Source of the DNA: JAFGIN01 sp050301235
GTDB lineage: Bacteria; Fibrobacterota; Chitinivibrionia; Chitinivibrionales; Chitinispirillaceae
Assembly: GCA_050301235.1 (NCBI GenBank)
Contig: JBNKZD010000097.1
Location: 26,299 to 90,298, forward strand
DNA length: 64,000 nucleotides
Direction of reading: 5' to 3'
Notes under the pieces: model-generated
Told to the model about the DNA's origin: nothing
Seen by the model: the letters and a program-made list of their open reading frames with translations, nothing else
Databases searched by the model: none
In this document: one piece after another, positions 44,811 to 53,945 of the stretch
Numbering within the stretch: the stretch's first letter is position 1
Layout of the letters: the number at the start of each line of letters is the position of its first letter
Made by a program: the position numbers and the translations under genes

Positions 44811-46163
44811 TTAACTTTGATTGTCAGTATCTTCTTCAATCGCTTTCTTTACATCGCTATCAGATTCCGACAGCGTTTCAATAGCATCTTCAACAATCTC
44901 TCCAAGTACAGGATCTTCTTCATTATTATTTGAACGATGAACATTCTCTATCGCTTCTGCCGGATCAACTTCATCCGAAGAATACTCTTCACCGGCAATG
45001 ATCTCTTCCTGAACAGCCTGTTCAGCAGAGCTCTCTTCAGGGGTTTCGACTGCCGGCTGAACCACTTCATTGAGTGCAGCATTACGCTGCTCATCGGTCA
45101 TGTTGCCAAACTCTTCATCACCAAAGACATCGATCTCTTTATCGAGCATCTTTGATGCAAGCCGGATGTTCTGCCCTTCACGTCCGATTGCCTGCGCGAG
45201 ATCTTCTTCACGGATAATTACCACGATTTTGTGTGAACCAACAGGGATAACTCGTTTTACTTCCGCAGGAGCGAATACTCTTCGTACCAGAAGGGAAAGT
45301 TCATCGGTCCAGTTGATGATATCGATACGTTCATTGGAGAGCTCTCTGACGATCGCCTGAACTCTGTTTCCGCGCATTCCTACACAAGCACCTACCGGAT
45401 CAACCCGACTGTCGTTAGTTGTAACAGCGATTTTGGAACGATGTCCAGGATCCCGTACAACTTTTACAATACGAACTGTTTTATCGAATATTTCGGGCAC
45501 TTCAAGTTCAAAAAGCCGTGCCAGAAACTCCGGACAGGTTCTGGAAATAATGACCTGAGGACCCTTAGGGTTATTACGCACATCAAGAATACATGCCTTA
45601 ATATTGTCACCCTGACGATAATGTTCCTTGCGGATCTGTTCTTTATATGGTAACAACGCTTCGGTTCGTCCAAGGTTGACCAGTATATTTCCTTTTTCAA
45701 TCTGCTGCACAGTACCAGTAATAAGTTCACCAATACGTTCACCATAATCTGCAAAAATCTTGCTGCGCTCAGCATCACGAACCCGCTGAATAATGACCTG
45801 CTTGGCGGTCTGGATCGCCATTCTTCCAAAAAGGTCGATATCCAGATCCTGAATGAGTTCATCACCGATATCAAGCTCCTCATCAACAGCGCGCGCATCG
45901 GCGATAAGAATCTGTGTTTCGGGGTTTTCCACCACTTCAACAACAGTCTGACGAGTGTATACTTCAAGAGTACCTTTTTCACGGTCAACTTTCACTTCAA
46001 CATTGATCGGTTTTCCGAGAAATTTTCGGGCGGCTGTTGCCAGTGCATCTTTAAGCGTATCCAACACCATATCCATGCCGATACTTTTTTCCTTTGTTAC
46101 TGCGCTTATTGATGACGCAATGTCAAGGGCTTTTACCGCTTCATTTCTGTTCTTTCGTTTCAT
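44811..46163 (-). CDS. nusA: transcription termination/antitermination factor NusA
   Basis: A 450-residue protein. N-terminal polymerase-binding domain, S1 (GTVQQIEKGNILVNLGRTEA), two KH domains (CVGMRGNRVQAIVREL and IIREEDLAQAIGREGQNIRL), then an acidic tail rich in Glu, Asp and Ser in place of E. coli-type AR repeats. Between rimP and infB, the usual operon. Confidence 0.96.
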   Translation of the reverse strand: MKRKNRNEAVKALDIASSISAVTKEKSIGMDMVLDTLKDALATAARKFLGKPINVEVKVDREKGTLEVYTRQTVVEVVENPETQILIADARAVDEELDIGDELIQDLDIDLFGRMAIQTAKQVIIQRVRDAERSKIFADYGERIGELITGTVQQIEKGNILVNLGRTEALLPYKEQIRKEHYRQGDNIKACILDVRNNPKGPQVIISRTCPEFLARLFELEVPEIFDKTVRIVKVVRDPGHRSKIAVTTNDSRVDPVGACVGMRGNRVQAIVRELSNERIDIINWTDELSLLVRRVFAPAEVKRVIPVGSHKIVVIIREEDLAQAIGREGQNIRLASKMLDKEIDVFGDEEFGNMTDEQRNAALNEVVQPAVETPEESSAEQAVQEEIIAGEEYSSDEVDPAEAIENVHRSNNNEEDPVLGEIVEDAIETLSESDSDVKKAIEEDTDNQS

Positions 46164-46181
46164 CTAAATGTACCCTTCCCG

Positions 46182-46643
46182 TTACTTAAACCGGATCTCC
46201 TCTTTACCGCTGTATATGTCTTTAAGTTCTATGTCAACCTGTTGTGACTCATCAATTTTAATAGTGACCATCTCTTCTGTGCAACCGACCACTTCACCCT
46301 GAATCGTCTTTCTACCATTGATTCCGTTGGTCAGATGAAGAATAATCGGTCTGCCGATTGTGCGACGATAATCCCGTGGGGTCTTTAACGGCCTGTCTAT
46401 ACCAGGAGATGATATTTCCAGGGTATAGGGACGGTTTGGTGAAAAACCCTCGACATCCAGAAGCAGTGAAAGTTCGTTACTTGCACGTTCGCAATCACTT
46501 ACTTTTACACCACCGGCACAATCGATAGTAATTCTGAGAATCGATCGCGAGCCGGCGCTAAAAAAACGCACATCGAAGAGCTCCAGCCCCATCTCTTTTA
46601 ATTTTGATTCTATAACAGGAGTAACCTGTTCAATCCCAGCCAT
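46182..46643 (-). CDS. rimP: ribosome maturation factor RimP
   Basis: 153 residues from the ATG at 46643 (MAGIEQVTPVIE); a longer frame to 46703 would run through a terminator hairpin and is unlikely. MGLELFDVRFF, then LRITIDCAGGVKVSDCERAS, and YTLEISSPGIDRPLKTPRDY are RimP signatures. It assists 30S assembly. First gene of the nusA-infB run. Confidence 0.92.
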   Translation of the reverse strand: MAGIEQVTPVIESKLKEMGLELFDVRFFSAGSRSILRITIDCAGGVKVSDCERASNELSLLLDVEGFSPNRPYTLEISSPGIDRPLKTPRDYRRTIGRPIILHLTNGINGRKTIQGEVVGCTEEMVTIKIDESQQVDIELKDIYSGKEEIRFK

Positions 46644-46673
46644 GCTATTTTTGGACCTTATTACCGAGTTAAA

Positions 46674-46696
46674 TAAAAAAACGGGCTCTTCGCCCG
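46674..46696 (-). terminator. Rho-independent terminator in the leader of the rimP-nusA operon
   Basis: CGGGC and GCCCG pair over a 5-base loop, followed on the minus strand by seven T. It ends about 30 bases upstream of the rimP ATG. It either ends an upstream transcript or attenuates the nusA operon. Confidence 0.65.
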
Positions 46697-46972
46697 CAAA
46701 CACTCAAGCTTAAATTTCATAGTAATATAGTTGTTCGGCAGTGGGTAATTCAATACATAATATAGTAAATTGAAAAATAGTGTGGGAGTGGAGTGAGGTT
46801 GGTGGAGCGATTCGGTTTCTGTGAACCCATACCCAGTGGCTTTTGGTGTCGTCGGAGAGAGTGGGTCGCGAGTTTCTTTCGTTTTGCTTTATGGGAGAGC
46901 TATTCCCACATTCTATAACAATAAAATCGGAACCGCCCAGACTCTTTTTCAAGTCTATTCAGTGTCATTTTG

Positions 46973-47482
46973 TCATTTTAATCTTTTAAACAGCATATCG
47001 ATCTGCTCAGAGTCCTTGTTCTCGTCCCACCATGATTTATCTTGTACAAGATTTTCACTGTTGACCTTATTGTCAATTTCGTTGAATTTGTATTCAAAAT
47101 CCGTTTTTACTCTTTTCAGCCATTGAAATGTTTCTTTGTGGATCCATGGGTCTTTTGATGTATCATCAACAATTTGCAGTAATTGTGGTATCGATTCCTT
47201 TCTAAAGCCGACAGCAAAGAAACAGGGTTCAGATCTGATAGAATAGAATGAAGCAATTACCTGGTAAATTCCGGGACTGAAACACTAGTTTATTTATATT
47301 CATTGCTTTTTAATCGTATCTTTGTAACAGGTAAACATGTCACTTCCCCTTTATATCAACTACAGATGGATGAAGGAGATATGATGACTAACAACGTTCA
47401 TCTGCTTGCATTGAAGAGTAATTTTCTGTGAAGCATCAGGATCTTCTATGGTAATATCATCAGTTCGTTCACGATGTTCTAT
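46973..47482 (-). pseudogene. decayed gene of unknown function
   Basis: On the minus strand an open frame of ~104 codons (47288 to the TGA at 46973-46975) reads like protein, for example YQVIASFYSIRSEPCFFAVG, DPWIHKETFQWLKRV and WWDENKDSEQIDMLFKRLK. It has no ATG, GTG or TTG to start it. Upstream in the same frame, behind several stops, another protein-like piece (RTDDITIEDPDASQKITLQC) ends at a TAG at 47360-47362. Together they look like remnants of one inactivated gene. No family is recognised. Confidence 0.45.
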
Positions 47483-47490
47483 TATTTTTT

Positions 47491-47536
47491 GAAAAAAAAA
47501 GAATGCTTTCATTCTCATGAAAGCATTCTTTTTTTT
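47491..47536. terminator. bidirectional Rho-independent terminator
   Basis: A perfect 12-bp stem (GAATGCTTTCAT at 47501-47512 with ATGAAAGCATTC at 47517-47528) and a 4-base loop. A run of nine A precedes it and eight T follow, so it works in either direction. It lies 27 bases after the stop of the PEP-CTERM gene. Confidence 0.9.
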
Positions 47537-47562
47537 AAGATTTGAAAATTATGAACTATGCA

Positions 47563-48087
47563 TTAGTTTTTCTTTTTTCGAAATGCTCCTATTAACAGAA
47601 CACCAGACAGAATTAAAATGCCTGTTCCTGGTTCAGGGACCGATGCTGAAGGCCGTGTTTCTAAACGCAGTGTGGTTGGAGCCAAACGAATGACATATTC
47701 CGAAGTTTGGGCAACCGTCAGATCGCAATGACCATCCTGAAATATTGAAAAGTCGGTAAATGTAAAAGACCATTGAACATTATAATTATTATAAGGGCTT
47801 GGTGAATAGTCATAAGTATTTGCTACAGCGAAATTATCAAGAAAAACTGTATTATTTGCTGATGTTGGATTTTGACTGTTGCCCCATTGACCTGTGACAG
47901 TAGCGGAAACGATTTCCTGGCCACTAAGACTAAAATCGAAACTGCCAACATCGTACAAATCATAATAGGTCCCCGTATTATGGTTGGGAGAATTATATTC
48001 ACCAACAGTGAGTGTTATAATGTCAGCAAAAGAAAAAGATGTGAACATCGCAATAAGTACTGAAATACTTACAATGTATTTTGTCAT
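47563..48087 (-). CDS. PEP-CTERM sorting domain-containing secreted protein
   Basis: A 174-residue protein. A signal peptide (YIVSISVLIAMFTSFSFAD), a beta-rich middle of about 110 residues (NHNTGTYYDLYDVGSFDFSL), then a C-terminal VPEPGTGILILSGVLLIGAF followed by RKKK, the classic PEP-CTERM tripartite signal. Such proteins are processed by exosortase and tied to exopolysaccharide export; that machinery is not in this window. Monocistronic: strong AAGGAG site, terminator after. Confidence 0.85.
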   Translation of the reverse strand: MTKYIVSISVLIAMFTSFSFADIITLTVGEYNSPNHNTGTYYDLYDVGSFDFSLSGQEIVSATVTGQWGNSQNPTSANNTVFLDNFAVANTYDYSPSPYNNYNVQWSFTFTDFSIFQDGHCDLTVAQTSEYVIRLAPTTLRLETRPSASVPEPGTGILILSGVLLIGAFRKKKN

Positions 48088-48384
48088 ACGGCACTCCTTA
48101 AAAGAAAATGTTAACGGGGTTTATATTTCCCCGTAAGGTAAAATACTAAGTCAGAAAAGTCAGCAAGTATTATACCGAAATAAAAGACTTGGTTAAACGA
48201 TTAAATCCACAGTATCGTAAAATAAGTGTAAAATATTTCGACAGTAGTCTTGTTTTATTACAATTCTGTCAGGGGTGTTGTGAAGATGTCGATTCCGATG
48301 AAATAAATTAGTAATTAAAAATAAATTATTAAAAGTATATTGCACCTGAGGGTGATTTTTTGTTAAAACTACGGACATTAGCGG
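48088..48384. other. intergenic region
   Basis: AT-rich, no gene or clear repeat seen on either strand. It probably contains the promoter of the PEP-CTERM gene, but no convincing -35/-10 pair was picked out. Confidence 0.5.
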
Positions 48385-49983
48385 TCATGTTCTTAATGGC
48401 GCATACCTCTCAATTATAGCTTCTGCCACACGTATCCCATCAGCGGCTGCAGATGTAATTCCTCCTGCGTAGCCCGCTCCTTCACCGGCGACATAAATTC
48501 CATTGATACTGCTCTCAAACAGTGCGTTACGTACAAGACGAACCGGTGATGAGCTTCGGGTTTCTACACCGGTAAGCAGTGCATCTGGTAAAGAGAATCC
48601 TGCAATCTGATGAGCAAAATGTGGAATTGCTTTCTGAAGAGTTGCTATTACATACGATGGGAGGCAATTTCTTAAATCTGAAGGAGTTACACCGGGAGTA
48701 TAGGTTGGTTTTACAGCACCGGTTTTTGTTGATTTACGATTTAACAGGAAATCTTCAACCCGCTGCACAGGTGCATAATAATTGCTTCCTCCAAGCAGAA
48801 ATGCTTTCTCTTCCCAGTGCCGCTGGAATTCAAATCCGCTCAATGGGTGAGTATCCGGAAAATCGGAAGGTGTAATATTTACAAGAAGGGCAGCATTCGC
48901 ATTGGTGCCTTTACGGGCTTGATAACTCATTCCATTTGTCACAACGCCGCCTTTTTGGGACGCTGCTGCAATAACTTCTCCGCCGGGACACATGCAGAAT
49001 GTAAATGCACTGCGATGATTTTCACCATGAAAAGCCATCTTATAATCTGCAGCCCCAAGTCGAGGGTGACTGGAAAAGATTCCATACTGCGATCTGTCGA
49101 TCAATTCCTGTGGATGCTCGATCCGTACGCCGACCGCAAAAGGCTTTTGAACAATATTCATGAGATTAATATGAAGCATGGCGACGGTATCACGGGCACT
49201 GTGACCAGTTGCAAACACTGCAACAGTACAATCTATCCATTCGCTATTATTAATCTGAACAGCTTTAAGAATATTATTATCTGCTCGGATATTGGTAACC
49301 TGTTTCTGAAATAGTACGTTACCGCCTGATGCAATAATCCGGTTCCTGATGTTGCGAACCACTTCTCTGAGAAGATCAGTTCCAATATGGGGTTTATTTG
49401 CGTAGAGTATAGAGTCTGGTGCTCCGGATGCAACAAATTCCTGCAGTACTTTTTTGCAACGGGGATCATTGATCAATGTAGTCAATTTACCATCAGAAAA
49501 TGTTCCGGCACCACCTTCACCAAACTGGATATTGCTATTGGGATTTAGAGTGCCATTTTTCCAGAATGATTCTACATCCCTGGCGCGTTGATCAACATCA
49601 CAACCTCGTTCGAGTATTAACGGTTTGTATCCGTTTTGTGCCAGAAGAAGTCCTGCAAAAAGGCCAGCAGGTCCGCTTCCGATAATTACCGGATTTAGAT
49701 GTAATGATTCTTTACCAGGAACAACATTTTTGTAGGATTCATCTGGTGCAAGGATAATTTTTTTACTGTTCAGCTTTTGAACAAGATTCATCTCATCTTT
49801 TACAGCACAATCGATTGTATATACAAAATATAGCGAGTTCTTTTTTCTGGCATCTACAGCCTGTTTTCGAATCTGAATTGTGTCTATATCGGTCCCGCTA
49901 ATTCTGAGAGTTTTTGCAGCAGCTTTCTTTAATGCAGACTCCGAATGGTCAATCGGCAGTTTAATTTCAAAAAGACGGATCAT
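48385..49983 (-). CDS. FAD-dependent dehydrogenase (COG2509-like)
   Basis: About 532 residues from the ATG at 49983, which overlaps the upstream gene's stop in an ATGA; a longer frame to 50037 is less likely. An N-terminal ~90-residue ferredoxin-like segment, then a Rossmann FAD site (VIIGSGPAGLFAGLLLAQNG), a GEGGAGTFSDGKL motif, and C-terminal GIYVAGEGAGYAGGITSAAADG. This pattern fits the uncharacterised COG2509 flavoproteins. The substrate is unknown. Confidence 0.85.
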   Translation of the reverse strand: MIRLFEIKLPIDHSESALKKAAAKTLRISGTDIDTIQIRKQAVDARKKNSLYFVYTIDCAVKDEMNLVQKLNSKKIILAPDESYKNVVPGKESLHLNPVIIGSGPAGLFAGLLLAQNGYKPLILERGCDVDQRARDVESFWKNGTLNPNSNIQFGEGGAGTFSDGKLTTLINDPRCKKVLQEFVASGAPDSILYANKPHIGTDLLREVVRNIRNRIIASGGNVLFQKQVTNIRADNNILKAVQINNSEWIDCTVAVFATGHSARDTVAMLHINLMNIVQKPFAVGVRIEHPQELIDRSQYGIFSSHPRLGAADYKMAFHGENHRSAFTFCMCPGGEVIAAASQKGGVVTNGMSYQARKGTNANAALLVNITPSDFPDTHPLSGFEFQRHWEEKAFLLGGSNYYAPVQRVEDFLLNRKSTKTGAVKPTYTPGVTPSDLRNCLPSYVIATLQKAIPHFAHQIAGFSLPDALLTGVETRSSSPVRLVRNALFESSINGIYVAGEGAGYAGGITSAAADGIRVAEAIIERYAPLRT

Positions 49984-51218
49984 TGCTCGCCCTTTACTGC
50001 TGATCGAGCTGCAATCACTCCTGATGACCAGGACCACTGAAGATTATACCCACCGCAATCACCAGTTATATCGAGCAGTTCACCCGTTGCATAAAGCCCT
50101 TTGATAAGCCTGGACTCCATGGTTACATTATTAAACTCTGAAGTCCTGATGCCCCCGGCGCAAACATGAGCTTCTTTCCACGAAAGTGATCCGGTTATAG
50201 TGAATGTCCATTTTTTTACAGTCTCCACAATACGGCCGGTTTCAGATTCGGTAATGTCACCGGATCTTTTTTTCAGATCGGTAATGCCGCTTTCTGCTAA
50301 AACAGATGAGATCAACCGCTTGTTAATAAAACCGATCAGGCCGGTTTCAACAGGAAAATTTGCTTTTCCTGAAAAACGTTTGCGGAGATGCTCAACCAGG
50401 TCATCGCCGGTTTTATCGGGAAAGAGATCTATAGTGCACGTTACACGTTTATTCTGCTGAAGCGCGGTGTTTGCCAGTATGCTGAGCTGAATAATCGGAG
50501 GTCCCGACAATCCATATTCCGTGAACAGGACTTCACCACATTCATTGGCGGTCTTATTGTTGTTTACAAAAAGTGAAATGCCGGCCAGTACTTTTGTACC
50601 TTTACAATGTCTGTTGAATGGGAAATCAGTTTTAAGTGGAACAAGTACCGGAAATGTAATTGTAGTTGAATGGCCCATACATTTCAAAATATCAATACCA
50701 CTACTGGTACCACCCAGTTGGGGTGCTGCTTTGCTGCCGCAGGCAACTATAACTGCATCTGAAGAAAATTGGGTGTTTTCAGAATAAAGAGTAAAGCTGG
50801 ACCTGTTTTTTTTAACACTGGTAATCGGAGTTTGAGTTTTAACTGTTACTCTGCACAACTCCAGTTCAAACCGCAGAACATCGAGTATTGTTGAAGCCTG
50901 ATACGTACGCGGGTACATCCTGCCATCGGCTTCAGCCACAGTAAGGGCACCAAGAGAATTGAAAAAATCGACCGTGTTATTAATGGTAAAACGGTTAAAG
51001 GCTTCATCTACGAAATGAGGATGTTCACCATGAAAGTGTGAGTGATCGCAATTGAGATTAGTAAGGTTACATTGACCATTACCGGTTGCGAGCAGTTTTT
51101 TTCCAACCCGATCATTGCGCTCAAAAATAGTCACATCAGCACCAGATCGGGCTGCGGTAATTGCGGCTATCATCCCGCTTGCTCCGCCTCCAATTATTGC
51201 GATCCTTCGATTCTCCAT
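49980..51218 (-). CDS. HI0933-like flavoprotein (NAD(P)/FAD-dependent oxidoreductase)
   Basis: A 412-residue protein. Rossmann motif AIIGGGASGMIAAITAARSG, then ATGNGQCNLTN (family signature) and the C-terminal TGELLDITGDCGGYNLQWSW with the FAD-contacting Gly cluster. HI0933/BaiN-type flavoproteins reduce unsaturated substrates in some species; the role here is unknown. Translationally coupled to the second flavoprotein gene downstream. Confidence 0.88.
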   Translation of the reverse strand: MENRRIAIIGGGASGMIAAITAARSGADVTIFERNDRVGKKLLATGNGQCNLTNLNCDHSHFHGEHPHFVDEAFNRFTINNTVDFFNSLGALTVAEADGRMYPRTYQASTILDVLRFELELCRVTVKTQTPITSVKKNRSSFTLYSENTQFSSDAVIVACGSKAAPQLGGTSSGIDILKCMGHSTTITFPVLVPLKTDFPFNRHCKGTKVLAGISLFVNNNKTANECGEVLFTEYGLSGPPIIQLSILANTALQQNKRVTCTIDLFPDKTGDDLVEHLRKRFSGKANFPVETGLIGFINKRLISSVLAESGITDLKKRSGDITESETGRIVETVKKWTFTITGSLSWKEAHVCAGGIRTSEFNNVTMESRLIKGLYATGELLDITGDCGGYNLQWSWSSGVIAARSAVKGEQ

Positions 51219-51452
51219 AGGTCACTTTCAATTTTATGCTGGTTAAATATACTTAAAAGGGATCATCATTCCAATGTGACACGCTTCAGTTCAATGGCTA
51301 TTTGCAATTACCCCTACTGTAATATAAATTCACTTATTTCACTTACATCGATTATATTAAAAACATATTTAAAAAATCCATCAGGTCTATTTGTATGGTA
51401 GTATTAAGCGTTCAAATATTTCCAGAAAGACCTTAGTTTAAGAGGTAATGAA

Positions 51453-53945
51453 ATGAAGATTAGAGCAGAAAGAGTGTTTTTCTTTGCATTGATTGTCATT
51501 ACATGTACGTATGGTGCTGACACAACAAAATTTGTTTATAATGATTTTGGTGATCTTTCTAATTGGCAGTTAAATGGAGTTAGTTCTGGTGCTACAGATG
51601 CCGACGGTAAAAAAGTACTCCGAATGACTGAGTCAAAAGAATACCAGAGTGGTAGCGCGTTTATAAAAGAGTCTCAAAAATTAGTAAGTGATAAAGGATT
51701 TCTGGCATCATTCAGTGCCTATTTTTCTTTTCAAATAACAAATAACAATGGTAAGACTGAAAAGGATGGTGCGGGAGCAGATGGTATTGCGTTTGTCGTG
51801 CAAACGATTGCTAATAATGTAGGATCAAATGGTCAGGGATTAGGCTATGAGGGAATTCAACAAAGTTTAGGAATAGAGTTTGACACCTGGGAAAATGGTG
51901 ATACGGTAGACGATCCGAATGGAAATCATTCAGGAATTGATATTAATGGAGATATCAATTCAATTAAAACTTTAAATGAAAAAGCCAGATTTAATAATGG
52001 CGCAATCTGGTATACGTGGGTTGACTATGATGGTGACAACCAGAACCTTGAAATCCGTTATGATACTGTAAATATGCGTCCAAGTCAGCCAAAGATGACC
52101 TATAAAATTAATTTGCCAGCGATTTTAGTTCAGGAAAACGCCTATGTTGGTTTTACTAGCGCCACTGGAGCATCATATAGTATACATGATATTCTTTCTT
52201 TCAAGTTTGTTAATAAATTCCAACCTTTTGGATATCATATTTCAATTTCAGCAACACCCGATACAATCGTAAGCGCCTTAGATAGTGTACATCTTCTGGC
52301 AACAGTTTATGATGTGAATAATGTTTTACGACCTGATTCTGCAAAAAACACCGAATGGACAATCATCAGTAATAGCGGGAATTCTTCGAATGTCCTGAAA
52401 TCCAGAAAAGGATCGGATGTTTTGTTGATTCCTGAAGTGGATAATTCACAAATAAAAGTACAAGCTAAAGCGATTGTAAATGATCAGGTGTTGACTGATA
52501 CAATAACTATCTATGTGAAGCAGAAACAGACCGGCAGTTTTTCTCTTTCGATAAATCCCGATACTTTGGTTAGCGTTTACGATAGTGTTCATCTGATTGC
52601 TTTGATTCGTGATTCAAGAAATTTGTCTCAACCTGATCTTGCTCAAAAGACGAAGTGGACAATAATTGATCTTGGCGGGAATCCTTTAAGTATTCTAAAA
52701 TCAGGCCAGGGAGCCGATGTTTTGTTGATTCCTGAGATCGCTTTTACACAAGTAAAAATTGAAGCAAAGGTTATTATAAATGACCTAATTTTAGTGGATA
52801 CTTTATCCATTACTATCAAAGCCGATGCACCATTTAGACTTGTCATAGAATCAACTCCAATTACTAATGATACATCTTTGCTTCGTCACCCCAAACCAGT
52901 TGAATTGGTAACTCTGAATAATTTGTCTGATTCAGTTTATGTTTATGCTGTTGTGAGAGACAAATGGGGTAATTTTTGCAGAATGTCGGATTCAATCAGA
53001 ACGGTTTGGACGGTTCTAAACGGCGCTCAGTTCATTTCTGTAGCTGGAATAGAGCAAAAGAAATATCAGGGAAAAATTAAAGGGACCGGCATTGAAGGCG
53101 ATGCTTCAGTAGAAGCGTCAGAGAATGGTTTGATAAAAGATACGGTGATGGTGAGATTCAATGTTCCGGTTGTTATACCATCTGGTGGACCATCATTACT
53201 GCGAGCTGTCTATATACCGGGTTCCGGTATCAACAGTAAAGGTATTCTTCAATTAACATTTTCCGAGTCTGTTGATATTAGTATGCTTTTAAAAACATTG
53301 CCTAAAACAGCTCTTAAATATATCAGCAGCCAGGGAATTAGCAGTACTACGATTCTTGATGGTTCAACTTTCAACACTAAATCTATTGAGCAATTTGGTA
53401 AAACAATTACAATTCAATTAGGTTCAGGTGAGAGTGGTATCATACCTGATAAAGATAGTATCCAATTAATCTCAGGGACTGTCAACAGTAATGGTGAATC
53501 CCCTGATATAAATTCAGGGAAAAAAGTAAAAATCGAAATTCAGGAAGGAACTATTTCTGTCAGAATCAGTTCAAATCCGGTAAGATTGGACAGAGATTTG
53601 TTAACAACGTTACCTCCCCGGGTGATAGATACTTATAAGAATGTTATTGGTAGCAATGCAAGGGGGATGATTATTGCCATTCATTCAACAGTACCACTAA
53701 AAAGTAATAACGGAAATTATGGGACTGCGGTGGTCTATGATGCAGTTGGAAATTTAGTTGTAAAAAGTCTGCAGCTTTTAAAAGCGAATGATAATTCATT
53801 GACGGAGTATGCAATATTCTGGAATGGGAAGAATCGAAACAATCGTACTGTTGGTGCGGGGACTTACCTGATGGTAATATCTGCAACTGATATAAAAGAG
53901 ATAGCTCATTCAATGCGGAGCAAAATCGGTATTGCTCAACATTAA
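51453..53945 (+). CDS. secreted L-type lectin-domain protein with FlgD-like C-terminus
   Basis: An 830-residue protein. A signal peptide (VFFFALIVITCTYGA) and a concanavalin/legume-lectin-like domain (~residues 28-255) with GADGIAFVVQ and LGIEFDTWEN, where the Asp residues fit the metal/sugar site of the fold. Two ~95-residue Ig-like repeats follow (SISATPDTIVSALDSVHLLA and SINPDTLVSVYDSVHLIAL), then further beta domains. The C-terminal ~80 residues have the FlgD-like pattern VVYDAVGNLVV, FWNGKNRNNRTVGAGTYLM. It probably binds glycans outside the cell. AGAGG site precedes the ATG. Isolated gene on the plus strand. Confidence 0.8.
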   Translation: MKIRAERVFFFALIVITCTYGADTTKFVYNDFGDLSNWQLNGVSSGATDADGKKVLRMTESKEYQSGSAFIKESQKLVSDKGFLASFSAYFSFQITNNNGKTEKDGAGADGIAFVVQTIANNVGSNGQGLGYEGIQQSLGIEFDTWENGDTVDDPNGNHSGIDINGDINSIKTLNEKARFNNGAIWYTWVDYDGDNQNLEIRYDTVNMRPSQPKMTYKINLPAILVQENAYVGFTSATGASYSIHDILSFKFVNKFQPFGYHISISATPDTIVSALDSVHLLATVYDVNNVLRPDSAKNTEWTIISNSGNSSNVLKSRKGSDVLLIPEVDNSQIKVQAKAIVNDQVLTDTITIYVKQKQTGSFSLSINPDTLVSVYDSVHLIALIRDSRNLSQPDLAQKTKWTIIDLGGNPLSILKSGQGADVLLIPEIAFTQVKIEAKVIINDLILVDTLSITIKADAPFRLVIESTPITNDTSLLRHPKPVELVTLNNLSDSVYVYAVVRDKWGNFCRMSDSIRTVWTVLNGAQFISVAGIEQKKYQGKIKGTGIEGDASVEASENGLIKDTVMVRFNVPVVIPSGGPSLLRAVYIPGSGINSKGILQLTFSESVDISMLLKTLPKTALKYISSQGISSTTILDGSTFNTKSIEQFGKTITIQLGSGESGIIPDKDSIQLISGTVNSNGESPDINSGKKVKIEIQEGTISVRISSNPVRLDRDLLTTLPPRVIDTYKNVIGSNARGMIIAIHSTVPLKSNNGNYGTAVVYDAVGNLVVKSLQLLKANDNSLTEYAIFWNGKNRNNRTVGAGTYLMVISATDIKEIAHSMRSKIGIAQH

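Larger units (their letters stand above)
46697..47562. other. region without an intact gene between rimP and the PEP-CTERM gene
   Basis: Apart from the decayed minus-strand gene (46973-47482) and the bidirectional terminator at 47501-47536, nothing credible was found. Short open frames at 46710-46952 (minus) and 46821-47126 (plus) do not look like proteins. Confidence 0.5.

Noticed and set aside
46798..46812. 15-base exact match GTTGGTGGAGCGATT with 59166-59180
   Set aside because: One or two 15-base matches are expected by chance in 64 kb, and the flanks differ.
46710..47126. Open frames of 80 and 101 codons on opposite strands
   Set aside because: Neither has protein-like composition or a ribosome site; the plus-strand one is antisense to the decayed gene.
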